The notes: generated by a model from the letters alone, not told the origin. A stretch of 64,000 bases of DNA from DTWD01 sp963662965 (GCA_963662965.1 OY759970.1:3534001-3598000), one strand, 5' to 3'. Shown: positions 35,810-45,359, numbered from the stretch's first letter. Numbers and translations are program-made.

Positions 35810-36313
35810 TTACCTCGGGTCGTTCACCTCGAAGTAATCGTCGATGAAGGCGTCGACGATCTGGAGCACGATTCGCTCCACCTGCGGCAAGTTGCCTTCG
35901 CCCACCGTGCCGAGGCCGTCGAGGTCCCAGGTGTCGACGAAGGCCCGCCGCTGGTTCCCTTCGATGGTCACGAGTTGTTGCACCGATACCCGCACGCAGT
36001 AGGCGAAGAGCCCGGTCGCGCCGCGGTGCGTCGACACCCGCACGTAGAGGTCGCCGGCCTGGCGTGATCGCCCGAGCGGCACCCCTCGTTCCCGCAGCTG
36101 TGCCTGCACCGAGTCCTCGATCAGCTGTCGCGTCAGACCGGCCGCCTCCGCGTCGGCGGAGACATCGTCAACAAAGAGGTTGATCTCGCGCAGGTCTGAC
36201 AGATACTCGACTTCATCATCGTTTTGGGCAAGCGCCGTCATCGTCGTCAGGGCCACGCAGGCAACCGTCGTCAGTGTCAGCGTGGCGATGCTCCATTTCT
36301 CGTCTGTCCGCAT
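35810..36313 (-). CDS. Exported hypothetical protein
   Basis: A 167-residue protein starting at 36313 (MRTDEKWSIATLTLTTVACV) after an AAGGA element. The signal is cleaved around MTALAQ. The mature part is mixed alpha/beta (VEYLSDLREINLFVDDVSAD, GLTRQLIEDSVQAQLRERGV, AGDLYVRVSTHRGATGLFA, VERIVLQIVDAFIDDYFEV). It recalls small acidobacterial exported proteins of unknown function. The frame is open far upstream, but that region encodes a GNAT fragment, so a longer start would create an artificial fusion. Confidence 0.78.
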   Translation of the reverse strand: MRTDEKWSIATLTLTTVACVALTTMTALAQNDDEVEYLSDLREINLFVDDVSADAEAAGLTRQLIEDSVQAQLRERGVPLGRSRQAGDLYVRVSTHRGATGLFAYCVRVSVQQLVTIEGNQRRAFVDTWDLDGLGTVGEGNLPQVERIVLQIVDAFIDDYFEVNDPR

Positions 36314-36520
36314 GTGTCTATCCTTCAGGAAGCGCGCCGAGGTGAAGAACTCCATGAGCAACAGCAGACGCATCTCGTAGTGACGGCCGACTGGGCCGAT
36401 GAAGTAACGCATGGCCGGGTAGTCCCGGAACGAGTCGGCGAGCACGTCGACCGCGTCGGCCATCCGACGCGGCGGCAGGGCAATGACCCTCACCGCCGGC
36501 GGCGCGGGTGTGGACCGCAT
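36314..36520 (-). pseudogene. N-terminal fragment of a GNAT acetyltransferase
   Basis: From the ATG at 36520 about 65 residues resemble the start of a GNAT acetyltransferase: VRVIALPPRRMADAVDVLAD, FRDYPAMRYFIGP and MRLLLLMEFFTSARFL. The acetyl-CoA motif and all later strands are missing. Sequence passes directly into the leader of the exported protein starting at 36313. The fragment marks a deletion or insertion boundary. Confidence 0.6.
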
Positions 36521-36627
36521 CACCGATTGATCATAGAGCAATGGTTCAGCTGTTCGATTCCGGCCCCTCAGTCGTTGATATAGACGGTGCCACCCGCCGG
36601 TGGCACGGCGCAGGATAGAGGTGAGAC

Positions 36628-38837
36628 ATGGCACAGACGCAGCGGATCGTGAAGGTATTCTGCACACAAGAGGAGCAGGCCGAGCTATCGCGCACCCACG
36701 ACACCATCGAGTCGTATGACAGTTTCGTGCTCCGCCGGCTGGCGTCGAAAGAGGTCGCGCGCGTCAGCCGGGCTTTCCCGACCCAGGACATCACCGATCA
36801 GTTCCGCATCGAGCTGGGGGCGCGCACCATCGACACCGGCAGGCCGCGGGTGGTGTCCGGCGGCGCCACCAGGTCGCATGGCGCCTACCGCGGCGTCGCC
36901 GTGCTGTCGGCGAAGCCGCATCACCACTTGATCCAATTCGTTGGTCCGATTCAAGGAGTCGTGGATCCGGCGTCTCCGGCGCTTGGGAGCGGAACCCCTG
37001 GAGCCGTTCAACGGCCTCACCTACATCGTCAGGGCCACGCCGGCCGGCCTTTCCCGCACCAAGAAGATGGAGGGTATCCTCACCGTCGAGTTCTTCGGCA
37101 GCGCCGACCTCAAGAACGTGCCGGCGGGCCGTGCGCCGCGCCGGCGCACGGGTCGTGAGCGTCGACGAGAAGGCGGCGATCATGACGGTCGATATCGGGA
37201 GCGCGCGGCCTGCCGCCCGGAAGGCGGTCGATGCGATCTCGGCGATTCACCGGGGTGCGCGCGGTGCGCAGCCGGGCCCTGAAGCGGACGTCCAACGACG
37301 TGGCCGTCGGCATCATGAGCACCCGCCGCGCGACCCGTCCCTCGTTGGGGTTGACCGGCCGGGGCGAGATCGTTGCGGGCTGCGACACGGGGCTCGACAC
37401 GGGAGACGCGGCCACAATCCACCCTGACTTTGTCGGCCGCATCGTCCGCATCGAGAGTTATCCGGTACCGACGGACCTTGCACGCTGGATCGACAACCCC
37501 GGAGGCGACGATGGAGCGTCGGACGTCGACAGCGGGCACGGTACGCACGTAGCCGGGTCGGTGCTCGGATCCGAAGCCGCGAGTCGGCAGATCCCGGGGC
37601 AGGCGCAGATCAGGGGATTGGCGCCCGCTGCCCGGCTGGTGTTCCAGGCGGTCGAGCAGGAGGTGGAGTGGAAGTCAGCTGACGATGAGCGACGATTCGG
37701 GCGGTATGGGTTGTGGGGGATTCCCGATGACCTGGCGGTCCTCTTCTTGAGTGCGTACCGGCGCGGCGCGCGCATTCACTCGAACTCGTGGGGCGGTGGC
37801 GATCCCGGGGAGTACGACGCGCAGTCGCGACAGCTCGATCAGTACGTCTGGTCACACCAGGATTTCTGCGTGCTGGTCGCGGCGGGCAACGACGGCACCG
37901 ATGCCGACGGCGACGGCTCGATCAATCGGATGAGCGTGACGTCGCCCGCGACGGCGAAGAACTGCATCACCGTCGGGGCGTCCGAGAACCGTCGCACCCG
38001 TTTCAACGCGCAGACCTACGGCGGCTGGTGGCCCAGCGACTATCCGCGGAGTCCCTATCGGTCGGCGCCGATGGCCGACAACCCGCAGTAAGTGGTGGCA
38101 TTCAGCAGTCGCGGACCGACCAGGGACGGTCGCACCAAGCCGGATGTGGTCGCGCCCGGGACGTTCATTCTCTCGACACGGTCGCGCCGACTCGCGCCGA
38201 GCAACAACGCGTGGGCGCCGTTGCCGTCGAACCGCGACTACTTCCACATGGGCGGCACGAGCATGGCGACGCCCTTGACGGCTGGCGCCGTCGCGCTGCT
38301 GCGACAGTTCCTGCGCGTGTGGGTCTGGTGCCGGAATCCGTCGGCGGCGCTGCTCAAGGCGAGCCTGATCGCCGGGGCGACCCCGGTGAGGGCGGGGGCG
38401 GCCTCGGAGCGCGACCGCAACGACCAGGGCTTCGGCCTGGTGAATATCGACGCCGTCGTGGCGGCGCCGGCCGGAGTCGCCGTCTACTTCTTTGATGACA
38501 GTGACGGTCTGCGCACCGGGCGTCAGGACAGCTTCGGCTTCACCGTACGGTCGAGCACCAGGCCGCTTCGGATCGCCAGGGCCTACTCGGACTATCCCAG
38601 TTCGCAGCTGGTCAACAATCTCAATCTGTTACTGATTAACCCCGGCGGACGCTACTGGACCGGGAACGGCCGGGCGCCAGGCGGGACACTGCGGGCGGAT
38701 ACCCGCAACAACGTCGAGGTGGTCGACGTGCCTCGCCCGCGACGAGGCCGCTGGACGCTTCGCGTGGTTGGATCGAGCGTGCCCCCCGCGGCCCGCAGCG
38801 ATACGCGTTCTGCCTGTCGGCCGCCGTCCGGGCCTAG
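36628..38837 (+). pseudogene. Subtilisin-like (S8) serine protease broken by frameshifts and a stop
   Basis: Corrected, this is an S8 protease of about 735 residues. It has an N-terminal propeptide-like region (MAQTQRIVKVFCTQEEQAEL), then catalytic Asp in AGCDTGLDTG, His in DSGHGTHVAGSV, oxyanion Asn in SNSWGG and Ser in GGTSMATPLTAG, and a C-terminal beta domain. Lesions are a frameshift near 36955, further shifts between about 37110 and 37260, a TAA at 38089-38091 between NPQ and VVAFSSRG, and a shift near 38780 that moves the natural end (QRYAFCLSAAVRA) to the TAG at 38835-38837. All catalytic residues are preserved, so decay is recent or the errors are technical. There is no signal peptide at the visible start. 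Confidence 0.85.
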
Positions 38838-38997
38838 GGGCCAACCTCAACCGTAGGTGGATGGCGGTGAGGAGCCGGTTTCTCCTAGCGGGCGGATCCT
38901 GATCGTCGAACAGCTTTCTTCGCTCGGACCCGGATTGTCCTCGCTCCGGGAAGCCATGCGACGCCAACCACCTGCGACAGGGTTGGCTCCAGCATGG

Positions 38998-39645
38998 TTA
39001 CCGCGGGAAGGTCGGCATCGGCTCCATCCCGTCGCGTAGCGGCGTCCGCGCCGTGTTCATCACCATCGCCAGCAGCTGGTAGTACCCCATGATGCCGATG
39101 GTGTCGACGACGCCCTCCTCGTCGAAGTGCGAGACCATGCGCGCGTAGGTCTGGTTGCTGACGCCGTGCGTGCGGAAGAGCTCCATACAGAAGTCGTAGA
39201 CCGCCGTCTCGTCATCGGCCATCCCTTCCGGGCGTCGCCCGTCGGCCAGCGCCTCGATGATGGCCGGCTTCAACCCTTCACGCGCCGCAATCGCGGCGTG
39301 CGCGCCCCACTCGTAGTGCTGCGTCCAGTGGCGTGCCGTGATCAAGATGACGAACTCGCTCAGTCGCGACGGCAGCACCGTGTTGAAGCGCACGTGGTCG
39401 CCGAGGTTGCGCGCGCGGCTCAGCACTTCGGGACTCCGGAGCAGCGGGACGAACGGGCCACCGATGCCAGTCCGGTTGCGCACCCGCTTGAATTCCTCGA
39501 CGGCCGCCCGTTGCTCGGCGGTCATTTCCGACTCGGGAATCGGCGGCATCCGGTCTTGGGCCAGAGCGGTGACGCTCAGGGGCGAGGTCAGCAGCACGGC
39601 GACGAGGGCGAGCGAAACGCCCCGATCTATCTTCATGGGATTCAT
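38998..39645 (-). CDS. Exported carboxymuconolactone-decarboxylase-family protein
   Basis: A 215-residue exported protein. The start follows GAGGAGG by 6 bases and the signal ends around TALAQ. The CMD/AhpD-like core shows FVPLLRSPEVLSRARNLGDH, SEFVILITARHWTQHYEWGA, HAAIAAREGLKPAIIEALAD and VSHFDEEGVVDTIGIMGYYQ. No CxxC pair is present, so it is closer to the decarboxylase-like branch than to peroxidases. It is a single-domain relative of the two domains fused to the sugar dehydrogenase at 13616-16009. It lies 15 bases after the OmpA-like gene on the same strand and is probably part of that operon. Confidence 0.88.
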   Translation of the reverse strand: MNPMKIDRGVSLALVAVLLTSPLSVTALAQDRMPPIPESEMTAEQRAAVEEFKRVRNRTGIGGPFVPLLRSPEVLSRARNLGDHVRFNTVLPSRLSEFVILITARHWTQHYEWGAHAAIAAREGLKPAIIEALADGRRPEGMADDETAVYDFCMELFRTHGVSNQTYARMVSHFDEEGVVDTIGIMGYYQLLAMVMNTARTPLRDGMEPMPTFPR

Positions 39646-39660
39646 GGGAGACCTCCTCGC

Positions 39661-40548
39661 TTATGGCATCCGAACGAGCTCGACGCGTCGATTTTGCTGA
39701 CGCCCTTCGTCGGTGGCGTTGTCGCCGACCGGCTGGTCGGCGCCGAAGCGGTTCGGGATGAGCCGGCCTGACGCGACGCCGTACAACGTGAGCGCGCTGA
39801 CGACTGCCTGGGCCCGTTCCTGCGACAGCTGCCGGTTGCGGTCGGCCAAGCCGGTCGAGTCGGTATGACCCTGCACCTCCAACCGCAAGGCCGCGTCGGC
39901 CTTGAGGAGGGTGGCGATCGTATCGAGCACTTCGCCGCTGCCCGGACGGAGATCGGCACGGTCGACATCGAAGAGGATGCCGTAGACCGCCACCCGGCCG
40001 TCGCGGTTCAGCGCCTCCAGCATCGCGTCGGCATCGAACTCGACGCTGAGGTCGATGCCGGCCTCGTCGATGATCTCGAACTCGTACCTACCGTTACGCC
40101 GGGCGTCGAGGCGGCACCAGGTGACACCGCCACCCGGACGGACGACCCGGAAGAGGAGCCACGTCGCGCTGCGGTTCAAGACCTCGCCGTTGATACGGAT
40201 TGTCTCGGATTCGTGGTTGGCGATGATCTCGTCCAGACTCGTGTTCTGGTCCTGCAGCTGATACTCGAGATGCCACCGCTGGCCTTCGATCTCATCGCAT
40301 ACCGACCGCCCACCGTCCGGCCGGTAGTTGACCGTCAGCCGGCCGAACCCTTCAACCGTCGAGGAATCGCTCGGCGTGGCGCCCCTCATCGGCTTGATGA
40401 CCGGGTGTTCGGGTGGCGAGTCGTCGTCCTGCCCCGCCTCTACGAGCGCCCCACCGGTCACGACGACAAGCGCGGCCAGGGCCGCTCGGGAGAAGCCGAG
40501 GCCGAATGTGACGCCGGCGGTCGGATATCGAGTGCGGGTTGCCGTCAC
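39661..40548 (-). CDS. OmpA-family outer-membrane / peptidoglycan-binding protein
   Basis: A protein of about 295 residues starting at GTG 40548, whose GTGA overlaps the stop of the PepSY gene by 4 bases. A signal/anchor (FSRAALAALVVVTGGALVEA) precedes a beta-rich N-terminal domain (GRLTVNYRPDGGRSVCDEIE). The C-terminal OmpA domain binds peptidoglycan: ILFDVDRADLRPGSGEVLDT, LEVQGHTDSTGLADRNRQLS and FGADQPVGDNATDEGRQQNR. It is likely an outer-membrane or periplasmic anchor. A longer start on this strand would lie inside the PepSY gene and is less likely. Confidence 0.88.
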   Translation of the reverse strand: MTATRTRYPTAGVTFGLGFSRAALAALVVVTGGALVEAGQDDDSPPEHPVIKPMRGATPSDSSTVEGFGRLTVNYRPDGGRSVCDEIEGQRWHLEYQLQDQNTSLDEIIANHESETIRINGEVLNRSATWLLFRVVRPGGGVTWCRLDARRNGRYEFEIIDEAGIDLSVEFDADAMLEALNRDGRVAVYGILFDVDRADLRPGSGEVLDTIATLLKADAALRLEVQGHTDSTGLADRNRQLSQERAQAVVSALTLYGVASGRLIPNRFGADQPVGDNATDEGRQQNRRVELVRMP

Positions 40549-41468
40549 GGCTGAGGGGTTCTTTCCGGATCGGACGCCAGACGGGGGCGCACCACGCGAT
40601 TCCACCACATAAGTGTACCGGTGACGAACAAGAACGGCGGTACGAGCCCGATGATGAACCACAGGATCTTTGTCGCCGCGCCGCCGAAACGTCCAAAGTG
40701 AACGTAGGCGATCCAGTAGAGCACGGTATCGACCGCCCGTGGCTCAAAGGTTTCTTCGTCGAGCGGCTCGATGGCGTCGGCCACGATGTTGAACGGCTCC
40801 GGAATCGTCAGGTAGATGCCGGTGACGCCCCACATCAAGACGAACAAAACGAACCAGACGCCGAGCGCGCTGTGTAGGCTCCAGTTGAAGCGCCGCCAAT
40901 TCGCTCGCCAGTCGACGGTCAGGCTTCGCGTCCACGTGTGTACGCCAGGCCACCAGATCACAGCGCCGGTGATCGCGAGCAACGTCAGGACGATGGAGCC
41001 GATGCCGTTCACCCGACGGCCGGTTTCTCCGAACAGCAGGTTGTCATGGAGGTCGAGCAGCCAGGTGGTCAACCGATACGGGATCGGCAGTCGATGCCCG
41101 AGGTCGGCACCGGTGTACGGGTCGAAGAGGAGCTGTGTCGGGGCGCCGTCTCGGTTGAGCGTCACGGTGGCGGCCCGCGACGGATCCTCCCGCAGGATCA
41201 CCCGCGCCACGCGATGGTCCGGATATGCCTGTCCTGCGACTTCCGTGAGCTGCTCCTCGGTCATCCGCTCGCCCACGACCGTGACGAAGCGCGGCTCGGG
41301 CTCGTAGGTCTGACGTAGCTCGCTGCGGTAGATCAGCACGCTGCCGCTGACGGAGATGGCGACGATGTAGAGGCCGACCGTCAGTCCGGACCAGAGGTGG
41401 ATTTGGAAGACCGCTCGTCTCACCCAGACGGTTTGCGGTTGCCGAATCCACCGTGCGAGAAAGGTCAT
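40545..41468 (-). CDS. PepSY-associated transmembrane protein
   Basis: A 307-residue inner-membrane protein starting MTFLARW at 41468, its ATGA overlapping the stop of the methyltransferase gene. It has four membrane helices (FQIHLWSGLTVGLYIVAISV, GSIVLTLLAITGAVIWWPG, ALGVWFVLFVLMWGVTGIYL, ILWFIIGLVPPFLFVTGTLM). A periplasmic PepSY-like loop of about 100 residues lies between helices 1 and 2. The pattern fits PF03929-type proteins linked to siderophore-iron reduction, with histidines such as IHLWSG, DLHDNL and SLHSALG that could hold heme. An iron-reductase role is an inference, as no TonB receptor is adjacent. Confidence 0.87.
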   Translation of the reverse strand: MTFLARWIRQPQTVWVRRAVFQIHLWSGLTVGLYIVAISVSGSVLIYRSELRQTYEPEPRFVTVVGERMTEEQLTEVAGQAYPDHRVARVILREDPSRAATVTLNRDGAPTQLLFDPYTGADLGHRLPIPYRLTTWLLDLHDNLLFGETGRRVNGIGSIVLTLLAITGAVIWWPGVHTWTRSLTVDWRANWRRFNWSLHSALGVWFVLFVLMWGVTGIYLTIPEPFNIVADAIEPLDEETFEPRAVDTVLYWIAYVHFGRFGGAATKILWFIIGLVPPFLFVTGTLMWWNRVVRPRLASDPERTPQP

Positions 41469-42328
41469 CGCATCGCCACCCACTCGACCGTTCGGCCGCC
41501 GGTCGTCACCGTCCCGAGAATCGTGTCAGCGTTGACATTGACCTGCCCCCGATACGTCGAGCTCCCGGCACGAAACACCACGTCGTGCCCCGTCAGGCGT
41601 CCGCTCGAGATCGCGATCTCACGCTCGTCCCGCCGCACCGTGCCCGACACCATCTGGAACACCTGATCGAGGACGAGCTCACCGTCGGCATCGCTCCAGG
41701 TCCCCCCGACCTGCGTCGGCACGATCCAGAGCAACGCCGTGCAGAATCCGGGACACGGATCGAGCTGAACGGTCTCATCCGCCACCCAATTGCCCATGTC
41801 CCAGGTGTTCGACACGATGCGTGTCCCGGGGACGAGGTCGAGCAGCGTCGGTCGAAGCTTCAGATTCAGATCGGGGAGGAGAAACATCGTGATGACGGAC
41901 GCGTCGCTCAGGTCGACGTCGAACAGGTCGGCTTCGACGAACGTGGTGCGGGCGCTCACGCCGGCGGCGCCGGCTCGCTCCTGCGACAAGGCGACCAGCC
42001 CGGCGTCGTATTCGACGCCGATGGCGTGGGCGCCGCGCTCTGCCGCTGCGATCACCGTCCGCCCATCGCCTGACCCGAGGTCGACCAGGCGGTCATCGGC
42101 GGTGACGTCCGCCAGCGTCAGCATCGTGTCGATCAGCTCGGCCGGCGTCGGTACCCACTCGACATCCTTGCCGTCCTGTCCGACGGTTGGCCGGTCTTGC
42201 GGTGTAAAGGGACGCGCGGGCGGCGCGGCGACCAGCGTGCCGGCCCAGATCACCGCGACGGCGGCGGCGGCCACGAACGACCACCGCGTCCCTCGAAGCA
42301 GGATTGCGTGACAACGCGCGGAGGTCAC
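41465..42328 (-). CDS. Methyltransferase-fold protein with apparent export signal
   Basis: A protein of about 287 residues from GTG 42328; no ATG fits and no clear Shine-Dalgarno is seen. The N-terminus looks like a signal peptide (WSFVAAAAVAVIWAGTLVAA). It is followed by a class I methyltransferase core: PTPAELIDTMLTLADVTADD, LVDLGSGDGRTVIAAAERGA, VEADLFDVDLSDASVITMFL and PGTRIVSNTWDMGNW. A C-terminal beta domain (VSGTVRRDEREIAISSGRLT) is attached. Export of a SAM-dependent enzyme would be odd, because SAM is cytoplasmic. The signal may act as a membrane anchor, or a start downstream of it may be used. It is the first gene of a coupled operon with the PepSY and OmpA genes. Confidence 0.8.
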   Translation of the reverse strand: MTSARCHAILLRGTRWSFVAAAAVAVIWAGTLVAAPPARPFTPQDRPTVGQDGKDVEWVPTPAELIDTMLTLADVTADDRLVDLGSGDGRTVIAAAERGAHAIGVEYDAGLVALSQERAGAAGVSARTTFVEADLFDVDLSDASVITMFLLPDLNLKLRPTLLDLVPGTRIVSNTWDMGNWVADETVQLDPCPGFCTALLWIVPTQVGGTWSDADGELVLDQVFQMVSGTVRRDEREIAISSGRLTGHDVVFRAGSSTYRGQVNVNADTILGTVTTGGRTVEWVAMR

Positions 42329-42353
42329 GGTAACGCCGGCGGCGCCGTCGCTA

Positions 42354-43346
42354 TTACTCCCCCCTCTGCTCGACCACGCGGGCGCCGCTGAGGGTCCCCT
42401 CCATCCCGTAGTTCCCTTCGTGACAGGCGTACTCGAACATCGGGAGGTCGCTCTTGCGCATCGGCAGCTCGACCGACCAGGGCGCGGTCCAGGTCGTCGG
42501 GTCGGTGACGGTGAAGCTGTAGAGCAGCGTGTCGTCGCCGAGGCGCCGGAACCGCTCGACGAGGTCGAGGTCCTTGGTCGAGCTGCGGAAGCTGGTTTCG
42601 CGCAGGAAGTTTTTCGTCTCCACCACGAGCGTGTCGCCTTCGTAGTGTCCGCGTGACACGCCGGTCCAGAGCGGCACCGTCCCGTGGTCACTGCCGTCGA
42701 GCGGGACGATGCGCGCGTTGTGCACCATCTCGTTGAGAATGACCACATGGTCGGCGGTCTGGAAGATCTGCACGTTCATGTTGTACGCCGCCGGCAACAT
42801 CGGCGGGCCGGAGTTGAATCCGGTGATGCAGCGTTCCGCGAGCGAGCGGTCCTCGGGACCTTCGCTCGCCCGTTGGCTAATCCGCGCGGTTTCTCGCCGT
42901 CGAGCCGCGCCGGTATCAGTCAGGGCCGGGAGCTGACCGTCGGACGGGTCGACGACGAGCGAGGTCCGACGGGTCTCGACCGCTGTCGTGCCGCGGTCCC
43001 ACCAGAAGTCGTTGTACGCCAAGCGGAGGTCGGCGCTCTCGCGCGTGCCGTTGACAACGGCCCGGTCGGTCGTCGTGTCCTCGCGATTGAGGTCGGCGTT
43101 GTTCGCGAGCACGCGTTCCTGCTCGTAGGCGGCGACTTCCTCCTCCGTCAGGAACTCCTTGTCGGCAAACGCCTCGGGCCGCTCGAGCGGCGTGACCGTG
43201 CGGAAATCCCACACCCCTCCCAGGTCGGGGTGTCCGTCCGCCGTGCGGAGCGAAGCCGCGCCGCCAGACTGCGCCGCGACGGGCGCGGCGGTGATCAGCG
43301 CGAACGCGCACACCAGCGCGAGTAACGGGAGTGTTCGCTTCATCAT
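42354..43346 (-). CDS. Secreted YACHEGNY-family protein of unknown function (paralog 3)
   Basis: A protein of about 330 residues from ATG 43346 (MMKRTLPLLALVCAFALI), with a signal ending near PVAAQ. Family signatures: LRTADGHPDLGGVWDF, AERCITGFNSGPPMLPAAYN, QTADHVVILNEMVHNARIVP, GVSRGHYEGDTLVVETKNF, and YACHEGNYGMEGTLSGARVV. The central motif is GVSRG rather than the usual GDSRG. It is divergent from paralog 4, about 105 bases apart, so the two may share control elements. The function is unknown. Confidence 0.85.
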   Translation of the reverse strand: MMKRTLPLLALVCAFALITAAPVAAQSGGAASLRTADGHPDLGGVWDFRTVTPLERPEAFADKEFLTEEEVAAYEQERVLANNADLNREDTTTDRAVVNGTRESADLRLAYNDFWWDRGTTAVETRRTSLVVDPSDGQLPALTDTGAARRRETARISQRASEGPEDRSLAERCITGFNSGPPMLPAAYNMNVQIFQTADHVVILNEMVHNARIVPLDGSDHGTVPLWTGVSRGHYEGDTLVVETKNFLRETSFRSSTKDLDLVERFRRLGDDTLLYSFTVTDPTTWTAPWSVELPMRKSDLPMFEYACHEGNYGMEGTLSGARVVEQRGE

Positions 43347-43451
43347 GAGCCTGTACCTCGTGGGAAAATGTTGGTCCGACTGTAGCATGACTCTGGCTCG
43401 CCTTGCGTTCGGCCAGAGTGGCGTCTATCGTGGTCGGCACAGGAGGTGTCT

Positions 43452-44450
43452 ATGCGTCGCGGCAGTGTTGCAGTCTTTGCTCTCCTACTCGTGGTTACGG
43501 CCTGGGCGGTCGGTCCGGCGTTGGCTCAGGACACCTATACGGCGCCGCGGAATGCCGAGGGGCAGCCCGATCTGTCTGGGATCTGGGCCAACAACCGCGC
43601 GACGCCGCTGCAGCGCCCCGAGCAGCTCGCCGGCAAGACGACGCTGTCCGATGAAGAGCTCGCCGAGCTGACCTCGAAGATCCAGGAATTTCGAGACGCC
43701 GAGCAGGCCGGCGATCTGCTCGGCGACCGTCTGATCCAGCAGGCGCTCGGCGACTCCAAGTACCAGGATTTCGACGTCGTCACCGGCAACTACAACGCCT
43801 TCTGGTTGGTCGAGCGTCAGCTCGACAATCGCACCTCGCTGATCACAGACCCGCCGAACGGCCGGATTCCGGCGCTCACCGCCGACGCGCAGCAGCGCAG
43901 CGCGGAGCGTCGGGAGTACTCGGCGGCGCATCCGTCGGACGGGCCAGAGGACCGGAACCTCGGCGACCGATGTCTCCATTTCGCGGCGCCCCGGATCGGC
44001 TCCGGATACAACAGCTACCTGCACATCCTGCAGACGCCCGACCACGTGGCGATCTTCCAGGAGATGGGACACCAGGTCCGGCCGATTCCGCTCGACGGGC
44101 GAGACCACGTCAGTGATGACATCCGTCAGTGGGTGGGTGACTCGCGCGGACGGTGGGAGGGTGAGACGCTCGTGGTCGAGACGCGGAACTACTCGACGGA
44201 GACCCGCTTCAACGGTGCGTCCGAGCACCTGCATCTCGTCGAGCGGTACACCCGGATCAGTCCGGACGTGCTGAAGCACGAGATCACGCTCAACGATCCC
44301 AACACGTGGAAGGAGCCGTGGACCGTCGAGCTGCTCCATACCGCCACCCGGGACCCGATCTTCGAGTACGCCTGTCACGAAGGGAACTACTCGATGCCGG
44401 GCATCCTGGGTGGCGCGCGACTGGATGAGCAAGAAGAGGCCGGCCAGTAG
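43452..44450 (+). CDS. Secreted YACHEGNY-family protein of unknown function (paralog 4)
   Basis: A 332-residue exported protein starting MRRGSVAVFALLLVVTAW at 43452, five bases after AGGAGG. Family marks: PRNAEGQPDLSGIWANNRAT, DRCLHFAAPRIGSGYNSYLH, QTPDHVAIFQEMGHQVRPIP, GDSRGRWEGETLVVETRNYS and YACHEGNYSMPGILGGARL. The R-C motif region is shorter than in most paralogs. The next gene, a metallo-beta-lactamase lipoprotein, starts 3 bases after its stop, so they are co-transcribed. That is the best context clue for this copy. Confidence 0.87.
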   Translation: MRRGSVAVFALLLVVTAWAVGPALAQDTYTAPRNAEGQPDLSGIWANNRATPLQRPEQLAGKTTLSDEELAELTSKIQEFRDAEQAGDLLGDRLIQQALGDSKYQDFDVVTGNYNAFWLVERQLDNRTSLITDPPNGRIPALTADAQQRSAERREYSAAHPSDGPEDRNLGDRCLHFAAPRIGSGYNSYLHILQTPDHVAIFQEMGHQVRPIPLDGRDHVSDDIRQWVGDSRGRWEGETLVVETRNYSTETRFNGASEHLHLVERYTRISPDVLKHEITLNDPNTWKEPWTVELLHTATRDPIFEYACHEGNYSMPGILGGARLDEQEEAGQ

Positions 44451-44452
44451 CG

Positions 44453-45358
44453 ATGCGTCGCGACGGTCATCGTTCCCGTTGCGCTCCGCTCGTCCTGGTA
44501 GTCGCGCTCGTCGCCGGGTGCGGCGGGAGCGAGCCGGCACCGGCTCCGGCGGCGGCTGACGCTGAAGCCGCGGTGCCCGAGGCGTCGTCGCTCAAGCTCT
44601 ACGTCTTCGAGTGCGGTCGCCTCCGGTTCGACACCGTCGAGCGGTTCAATATCGCCGACGACGAGACCGAGGTCCGTGAGCTCGTAGTGCCGTGCTACGT
44701 CGTCGATCATCCGGATGGGACGATGCTCTGGGACGGCGGCCTGCCGTCGTCAATTGCCACCGATCCAGACCGGGACGACGAAGGATGGGCCGACAACGCG
44801 AGGCTCGACCGGACCCTCGCCGCGCAACTGGCCGACTACGACCTCGGCTTCGACCTCGCATCGCTCGACTACATGGCGTTCTCGCACATTCACTACGACC
44901 ATGTCGGCGTGGCCAACGAGATCACCGGCGCCACCTGGCTGGTGCAGCAGGGCGACTATGACGCCGCCTTCGCCGAACCGGTGACCGTGCCGGCGGTGCA
45001 ACCGGAGCTGCTGACGAACCTCCCCCATGCTGAGCGGATGATCCTGACCGGCGACCATGACGTGTTCGGCGACGGTCGCGTGCGGATCGTCTCCGCGCCC
45101 GGCCACACGCCGGGGCATCAAGTCTTGTTCCTCGATCTCGAAGAAACCGGTCCGCTGGTGCTATCCGGTGACCTCTATCACTTCCGGATCAGTCGCGAAG
45201 ACCGGCGGGTGCCGGTGTTCAACGTCGATCCGGAGATGAGCCTCGAGTCGATGGAGAAGGTGGAGGCGTTCGTCGCCGAGGAGAACGCGACGTTCTGGAT
45301 CGAGCACGACCTCGCGCTGTTCGAGACGCTCCGAACGGCGCCCGAATTCTATCAGTAG
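44453..45358 (+). CDS. Metallo-beta-lactamase-fold lipoprotein, AHL-lactonase-like
   Basis: A 301-residue protein with a lipoprotein signal (LVLVVALVAGC, lipid Cys at 23). The MBL core is intact: SHIHYDHVG with His145, His147, Asp149 and His150, then ILTGDHDVFGDGRVRIVSAP, GHTPGHQVLF and VLSGDLYHFRISRED. The arrangement resembles the N-acyl-homoserine-lactone lactonase branch, which opens lactone rings using two zinc ions. Being lipid-anchored outside the cytoplasm, it could act on external lactones or other esters. It is coupled to paralog 4 of the YACHEGNY family. Lactonase activity is a family-based guess. Confidence 0.88.
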   Translation: MRRDGHRSRCAPLVLVVALVAGCGGSEPAPAPAAADAEAAVPEASSLKLYVFECGRLRFDTVERFNIADDETEVRELVVPCYVVDHPDGTMLWDGGLPSSIATDPDRDDEGWADNARLDRTLAAQLADYDLGFDLASLDYMAFSHIHYDHVGVANEITGATWLVQQGDYDAAFAEPVTVPAVQPELLTNLPHAERMILTGDHDVFGDGRVRIVSAPGHTPGHQVLFLDLEETGPLVLSGDLYHFRISREDRRVPVFNVDPEMSLESMEKVEAFVAEENATFWIEHDLALFETLRTAPEFYQ

Positions 45359-45359
45359 A

